8,951 bases of DNA from NCBI GenBank assembly GCA_002790675.1, contig PFVP01000055.1, positions 1-8,951 on the forward strand, given 5' to 3'. Below the pieces are notes generated by a model. The model was not told where the DNA came from. It made no database searches and worked only from the letters and a program-made list of their open reading frames with translations. The position numbers were made by a program, and so were the translations under genes. Shown here one piece after another: positions 5,213 through 8,951 of the stretch. Origin of the DNA: Candidatus Moranbacteria bacterium CG_4_9_14_3_um_filter_45_14. Its GTDB lineage: Bacteria; Patescibacteriota; Minisyncoccia; Moranbacterales; UBA1568. Position 1 is the stretch's first letter. Each line of letters opens with the position of its first letter.

Positions 5213-6868
5213 TTATTGTTTTTTCATACATGCTTTGAGAAAAGCAACGAACAGCGGGTGCGGGTGGAGGAGAGATGATTGGAATTCCGGATGAAACTGC
5301 GTGGCGAGGAAGAATGGGTGATTCTTCTTCGGCAATTCGGCGATTTCCATCAACACTCCATCAGGTGAAGTCGCAGAAAAAACCAAGCCACCTTTCTTCA
5401 AATCCTCGACGTATTCCGGATTGACTTCATAGCGATGACGATGACGCTCGAGGATATTCTCCGTCCCATACGCCGACCAAGCTATCGTCTTCGGAAAAAT
5501 GTGAGCAAGATAGTGTCCGAGACGCATCGTGGCACCGTAATTTTTCTTCCGCATATTTTCCTTCTGCTCTGGCATAATATCCACCACCGGATGTTTGGTA
5601 TCAGGGGAGACTTCCGTACTATGAGCATCTCTCAACCCCAAGACATCACGTGCGTATTCCACGACCAAGAGTTGCATCCCGTAGCACAAACCAAAATATG
5701 GCAATTTCTTCAAACGACAATAACGGATGACAGCGAGTTTGCCTTCGATGCCCCGTTTACCGAAACCGCCAGGAATGATGATTCCGTTATATTGTTTCAG
5801 TGTCGCGAGTTTCTTCGAATCTTCTTCGAAATCGGTGCTATCGATCCATGTGAGAATCGCTTTTTTTCCTATTTTACAGGCTGCGTGTTTGAGCGCCTCA
5901 ATCACGCTGATGTATGCATCGCTCAGGACATAATCACCGGTCTTGAAATATTTCCCGACGATACCGATATGAACCTCGTCTGTGGCGGAATGGATGCGCT
6001 TCACAACCCTTGCCCATTCTTCCAAGGTGTCATTCTGTTTTCTCGGTTTCAATCCGAGTTTATGGAACAAGATAGCACTCAAATGATCTTTCTCGAAATT
6101 CAGAGGAACATCATAGATACTCTCCACATCCGGAGCACTAATAACATCCTCTTTGCGGACACTGCAGAAAATAGCGATTTTTCCTTTGCGTTTCTCATCG
6201 AGAGGACGACTCGCGCGAGCCACGATGATATCTGGCTGAATACCTGTTCCATTCAAAGTGCGGACAGCGTGTTGTGTCGGTTTCGTTTTCATTTCACCGA
6301 TGGTCGATGGCGTAGGGATGTAACTCACCATCACTGTGATGACGTCTTTCGGGCTTTCGATTTTCATCATCCGAATGGCCTCGAGGAAAAGGATATTCTC
6401 ATATTCGCCGACCGTTCCGCCGATTTCGATGATGGCAACATCGGCTTTATCCTTTTTTGCCGTTCTTTTGATGCGCGCTATCACTTCGAGCGGAATATGA
6501 GGTACCACTTGGACACATTTCCCCACATATTCGAGGTTGCGTTCACGCTCAATGACGGATTTATAGACCATTCCCGTGGTCATATAATTATCCCGAGAAA
6601 GTTCGATATTGAGAAAACGTTCATAATTTCCCATATCCTGATCCGTTTCATACCCATCTTTGAGTACGAATACCTCACCGTGTTCGGTCGGATTCATCGT
6701 TCCCGCATCGACATTAATATACGGGTCGATCTTAAAAGCCGTAACACCGAGACCATACGCCTGTAAAATCTTGCCGATGGAAGAAGTCGTGATCCCCTTC
6801 CCCACTCCGCTCATCACGCCACCAACTACGAAAATATATTTTATGTGTTTCTTTTTTGTTTTTGCCAT
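5213..6868 (-). CDS. pyrG: CTP synthase (glutamine-hydrolysing)
   Basis: CTP synthase turns UTP into CTP using ATP and ammonia from glutamine, the last step of de novo pyrimidine nucleotide synthesis; it acts in the cytoplasm as tetramers. The 551-residue protein has both domains. The N-terminal synthase (about 9-270) has the P-loop GGVMSGVGKG at 16-25, the DPYINVDAGTMNP stretch at 48-60, HGEVFV at 63-68, EIGGTVGE at 148-155 and KPTQHAVR at 196-203. The C-terminal class I glutamine amidotransferase (about 298-551) has IIPGGFG at 364-370, nucleophile Cys395 in GLCYGMQ, and the His526/Glu528 pair in HPE. Variants include ETDQDMGNYERF where most bacteria have ETDLDLGHYERF, and CYG in place of CLG. 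The ATG start fits family alignment but has no Shine-Dalgarno. It follows rplI after 82 bases. Confidence 0.97.
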   Translation of the reverse strand: MAKTKKKHIKYIFVVGGVMSGVGKGITTSSIGKILQAYGLGVTAFKIDPYINVDAGTMNPTEHGEVFVLKDGYETDQDMGNYERFLNIELSRDNYMTTGMVYKSVIERERNLEYVGKCVQVVPHIPLEVIARIKRTAKKDKADVAIIEIGGTVGEYENILFLEAIRMMKIESPKDVITVMVSYIPTPSTIGEMKTKPTQHAVRTLNGTGIQPDIIVARASRPLDEKRKGKIAIFCSVRKEDVISAPDVESIYDVPLNFEKDHLSAILFHKLGLKPRKQNDTLEEWARVVKRIHSATDEVHIGIVGKYFKTGDYVLSDAYISVIEALKHAACKIGKKAILTWIDSTDFEEDSKKLATLKQYNGIIIPGGFGKRGIEGKLAVIRYCRLKKLPYFGLCYGMQLLVVEYARDVLGLRDAHSTEVSPDTKHPVVDIMPEQKENMRKKNYGATMRLGHYLAHIFPKTIAWSAYGTENILERHRHRYEVNPEYVEDLKKGGLVFSATSPDGVLMEIAELPKKNHPFFLATQFHPEFQSSLLHPHPLFVAFLKACMKKQ

Positions 6869-6890
6869 ATTGAAAAAATTTTTACAGAGA

Positions 6891-6927
6891 AAAAGTCGCT
6901 GTTCCGGAGGAAGAAGAAGCGACTTTT
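6891..6927 (-). terminator. Hairpin between rplI and pyrG: rplI terminator or pyrG attenuator
   Basis: AAAAGTCGCT pairs perfectly with AGCGACTTTT over 10 bases around a 17-base loop. On the minus strand five T follow, then CTCTG. It sits 23 bases after the rplI stop and 22 bases before the pyrG start. It could end rplI transcripts, or, if transcription starts at the promoter-like pair just upstream, act inside the pyrG leader. The plus strand could also form it, but no plus-strand gene needs it. Confidence 0.7.
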
Positions 6928-6947
6928 GTTAAAATACCTTCTGATAA

Positions 6948-6976
6948 ATATTACTCAGCTTTGATGACGACTTCAA
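6948..6976 (-). promoter_or_regulatory. Promoter candidate for pyrG overlapping the end of rplI
   Basis: On the minus strand TTGAAG (6971-6976) is followed after 17 bases by TAATAT (6948-6953), with the -10 overlapping the rplI stop codon. Start would be near 6941. The resulting leader of about 70 bases would hold the terminator-like hairpin at 6891-6927. Confidence 0.4.
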
Positions 6977-7391
6977 AAGAGGCTTTCACATTATATCCGA
7001 AATCTGCCTCTACGGAAAATGTTCCGGTTTCTTTAAACGGCTTTTCGATGACGATACATCGAGCTTCTACATCCACACCGACTTTCTGCAAAGCGACCAC
7101 AATTTCTTTGCTCCCGACGGAACCAAACAATTTACCCTTTTCCGCTTTCGTTTTGATAGTTACTTTCTTTCCTGAGAGCTCTTCTGCCCGCTTCTTGAAA
7201 GAATCGGTCATTACACCTATTTCCTTCTGATATCTAGCAACTGATTTCTCCGCTTGTTTGATGGCGATCGGAGTAGCGAATTCTGCCAGTCCCTGTGGCA
7301 ACAGAAAATTGAATCCGTATCCGTTACGCACTTCTTTGATTTCACCGGCCTTACCGAAATTTTTCACATCCTGCAAAAGAATGACTTTCAT
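6951..7391 (-). CDS. rplI: 50S ribosomal protein L9
   Basis: L9 binds 23S rRNA through its N-terminal domain and extends a second globular domain away from the large subunit; it helps keep the reading frame. The 146-residue length is normal. The N-domain shows MKVILLQDVKNFGKAGEIKEV at the start (residues 1-21) and GYGFNFLLPQGLA at 24-36. The usual loop here is GYARNYLIPKGLA, so an Arg expected to touch rRNA is replaced by Phe. A connecting helix covers about 42-75. The C-domain has KGKLFGSVGSKEI at 85-97 and ends EVVIKAE. The ATG at 7389-7391 is 13 bases after the end of the frameshifted gene, and no Shine-Dalgarno precedes it. Presence of L9 argues against CPR lineages reported to lack it. 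Confidence 0.96.
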   Translation of the reverse strand: MKVILLQDVKNFGKAGEIKEVRNGYGFNFLLPQGLAEFATPIAIKQAEKSVARYQKEIGVMTDSFKKRAEELSGKKVTIKTKAEKGKLFGSVGSKEIVVALQKVGVDVEARCIVIEKPFKETGTFSVEADFGYNVKASFEVVIKAE

Positions 7392-7404
7392 ATCTGAATA
7401 TACG

Positions 7405-7844
7405 CTAACCTATTACTTGAACCAGTCTAACCGAAACAAGACATTTTAGCAACCCCATCGTCTCGAACAAAAATTCTGCATCCTTCCCCATAGCCACATT
7501 GAGAAAAACACTACGAGGCAATTCGTAAAATCTATACGAGCCATAAAATGTCATAAAACAGGAATATTCCTTATGCAACGAGATACCATTCTCTCCGCAG
7601 TATGTTACCAAAACATTCGAAAGCGCGTTTTTTTCTCTCCCCATAAATAAGCCAATGCATTCTTCATATTTGATGCGTCATAGAGATGATCATCATTTTC
7701 AATCACCGATGAATTGTCTTTTCCAGTGAGAAGCTCCTCTGGATAACGAAAGTGCATTGCTTCAGGTATGCCGGGAAAAAATGGGCGCAAGATATTGATG
7801 CTCCTGCGAACTGACTCGTCATTATATTCAAAATAAATTTCCAT
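7405..7844 (-). pseudogene. Unrecognised gene split by a frameshift at a run of seven A
   Basis: Two minus-strand frames join into one protein-like sequence of about 146 residues if one A is added to the seven-A run (T run at 7628-7634 on the plus strand). The first part begins MEIYFEYNDESVRRS at 7844, includes FFPGIPEAMHFRYPEELL, and reaches GEKK at the run. The second part continues NALSNVLVTYCGENG, then FYGSYRFYELPRSVF, and ends at the TAG at 7405-7407. Without the shift the first frame runs only to a stop at 7605. A GTG start at 7907 would add 21 residues but lacks support. No signal peptide or clear membrane helix is seen in the core, and I do not recognise the family. It lies between the Cys-rich protein and rplI, same strand, 13 bases before rplI. 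The break could be a real mutation, programmed slippage, or an assembly error. Confidence 0.55.
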
Positions 7845-7933
7845 AAAAATTCCATAAAAAAAATAAGTACAAAAAACACTCGGGCTAATTGAGTTGAGCA
7901 TTTTCACAAAAAAAGGTAATTCCTAGAGAAAAA

Positions 7934-8863
7934 TTATGGAAGCGACTTCGATATGACCTCTTCTGCACATCTTCTCACAAGATTCTGAAACTCCGGCTGA
8001 GCTGTCAGAGTAGTCATATTTTTCTTCGGAAGTTCTGTTTGGACATACGCAAGAAGCGCGGGAAAAGATACCGATCCCCCTATCAGCGCCATTCTGCTCG
8101 TGGCTTCTTCTGGAACGGTCGTAGAAATCCCCTCTGTCCGGAAAACCAAAGTCTCCGCCGTGGACTTGGCATCTATATAGACTTTTCCTGCATATTCCGG
8201 AAGAGAGATACCTTGTGCACATATTTGGTTTTGGTTGTCCGTCAAAGAAACGACCTGTACTTCATCAGAAGAAAACGTCGCTTCATAGTTTCCGTCCGTA
8301 TCAACAGAAATTTTGTCCGAAGCATCGGTAGAAACGAAAATATCTCCAGTTTTACAACTCACTTCATCCAAAAGGACAAGGGATTCTCTCGTTGGAACAA
8401 TCTCTTCTGAAGCATCCGTTTCATCACCGGTTACGCCACCCTCTACGTCAATACTGTTTTCTTCTTCTATCGGGTTTTCGAGAGTGTACGTAATTGGATC
8501 ATTACACGCTTCACCGTCAGTCGCTGTCGCAGGATCACAAAGAGTATAGGAACAATCTGCTTCTCCTTCTCCGCAAACGAGAGCGGTACAGGTCTCATCG
8601 GCGGGATCACAAAGAGGAATATTCTTGGCGTTGCGATCGATGAGCTTGTAATAGGATGTATCTTCGACTGGGTCACCAGTACATTCTTCCCCTGCTTCCG
8701 GGTCGCACACATAGACGAAACAACTCTCTGTGTACGGATCACAATCAGCCTCCGCCTGGATCATATAATCACGCTGTACCATAAAACGATAGTACGTCAC
8801 AGCAATTGATGAAACAATCAACAGAAAAAATACGAAAAAAAATATTTTTGATTTCTTATCCAT
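7934..8863 (-). CDS. Cys-rich single-pass surface protein with repeated CDP...C units
   Basis: This 309-residue protein has a positively charged start (MDKKSK) and one strong transmembrane segment or uncleaved signal at 7-25, so the rest should be extracytoplasmic. Residues 41-120 hold ten cysteines in five units: CDPYTESC (41-48), CDPEAGEEC (53-61), CDPADETC (85-92), CGEGEADC (97-104) and a longer CDP unit ending at Cys120. An acidic Glu/Asp/Thr-rich linker spans about 127-160. The C-terminal part (about 162-309) is predicted beta-rich then helical, with Cys170, Cys215 and Cys299; its SLPEYAGKVYIDAKSTAETLVF-like region resembles repeat-containing secreted proteins, but this is only an impression. 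The whole chain is strongly acidic. I recall similar CDP-repeat proteins in CPR genomes but know no function. It heads the block upstream of the frameshifted gene, rplI and pyrG. Confidence 0.82.
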   Translation of the reverse strand: MDKKSKIFFFVFFLLIVSSIAVTYYRFMVQRDYMIQAEADCDPYTESCFVYVCDPEAGEECTGDPVEDTSYYKLIDRNAKNIPLCDPADETCTALVCGEGEADCSYTLCDPATATDGEACNDPITYTLENPIEEENSIDVEGGVTGDETDASEEIVPTRESLVLLDEVSCKTGDIFVSTDASDKISVDTDGNYEATFSSDEVQVVSLTDNQNQICAQGISLPEYAGKVYIDAKSTAETLVFRTEGISTTVPEEATSRMALIGGSVSFPALLAYVQTELPKKNMTTLTAQPEFQNLVRRCAEEVISKSLP

Positions 8864-8892
8864 ACGGATTCTCTTATTGTTATTGTGATTTT

Positions 8893-8901
8893 ATTCTATC
8901 A
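8893..8901 (-). promoter_or_regulatory. Extended -10 promoter candidate for the Cys-rich protein gene
   Basis: The minus strand reads TGATAGAAT, TG plus one base plus TAGAAT (hexamer at 8893-8898), with no good -35 in the pyrimidine-rich tract upstream. Start would be near 8886, giving a leader of about 23 bases that includes AATAAGAGA before the ATG, a weak Shine-Dalgarno. It lies directly after a terminator. Confidence 0.4.
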
Positions 8902-8912
8902 TATAAGAGAAG

Positions 8913-8948
8913 AAAAGAAAAAGAGCAGAACATTTTATAGTTCTGCTC
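8913..8948 (-). terminator. Intrinsic terminator of a gene beyond the right edge
   Basis: GAGCAGAAC (8923-8931) and GTTCTGCTC (8940-8948) form a perfect 9-bp stem around an 8-base A/T loop. On the minus strand it is followed by TTTTTCTTTTC. This shows a minus-strand gene ends just outside the window and that the Cys-rich gene begins a new transcript. Confidence 0.85.
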
Positions 8949-8951
8949 AAT

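Noticed and set aside
5435..6766. A 443-codon open frame on the plus strand
   Set aside because: It lies entirely antisense to pyrG, whose motifs are all present. Its translation is rich in Phe, His, Arg and Asp and resembles no family; it is a codon-use shadow.
7923..8222. Second minus-strand frame (99 codons) inside the Cys-rich gene
   Set aside because: It is out of frame with the longer 309-residue protein, which has a start, a membrane helix and regular Cys units; no sign of a frameshift there.
8467..8742. Minus-strand frame of 91 codons in the Cys-rich region
   Set aside because: Shadow of the repeated, low-complexity CDP-encoding sequence.
8500..8760. Repeated 'ggatcacaa' motifs (near 8533, 8606 and 8738) considered as DNA repeats or a CRISPR-like array
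   Set aside because: They encode the Cys-Asp-Pro of the protein units at irregular spacing, with no constant spacers; they are coding repeats.

Overview
The window looks like a piece of a small-genome bacterial chromosome, most likely from the Candidate Phyla Radiation (Patescibacteria), nearer the Parcubacteria side than Microgenomates. The reasons are a CPR-style CTP synthase and D,D-carboxypeptidase, a short membrane protein ending in an Ada/sunset-like Cys-His domain, a Cys-rich single-pass surface protein with repeated CDP...C units, few recognisable Shine-Dalgarno sequences, and short intergenic gaps. Ribosomal protein L9, which some CPR lineages lack, is present. The lineage is inferred from memory of protein style, not from a search. 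The standard genetic code fits every gene.

Left block (1-2863, all minus strand, transcribed right to left): a possible 49-residue ORF, scpA, scpB, dacA and the start of mraY (cut by the left edge). The named genes are 2-12 bases apart, which suggests one operon joining chromosome condensation (ScpA/ScpB, partners of SMC) to peptidoglycan metabolism (DacA trims the stem peptide, MraY makes lipid I). An extended -10 promoter lies just before the small ORF.

Middle block (2927-5038): an MFS transporter and a membrane-anchored Ada/sunset-like protein, both minus strand and apparently on separate transcripts because a terminator-like hairpin and an extended -10 separate them. Then comes rpmA (L27), the only confident plus-strand gene. 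The rpmA promoter and the promoter of the divergent membrane protein overlap head to head: each -10 lies close to the predicted start point of the other. rpmA ends in a strong bidirectional terminator.

Right block (5213-8951, all minus strand): a terminator from a gene beyond the right edge, the Cys-rich surface protein, an unrecognised gene split by a frameshift at a run of seven A, rplI (L9), and pyrG (CTP synthase) with its own terminator. A terminator hairpin and a promoter-like pair between rplI and pyrG may insulate or attenuate pyrG.

No RNA genes, CRISPR arrays, insertion sequences or phage genes were seen. Most of the window is housekeeping. The items most worth a second look are the frameshifted gene, the Cys-rich protein, the overlapping divergent promoters, and the small ORF before scpA. 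I found no convincing new multi-gene system.
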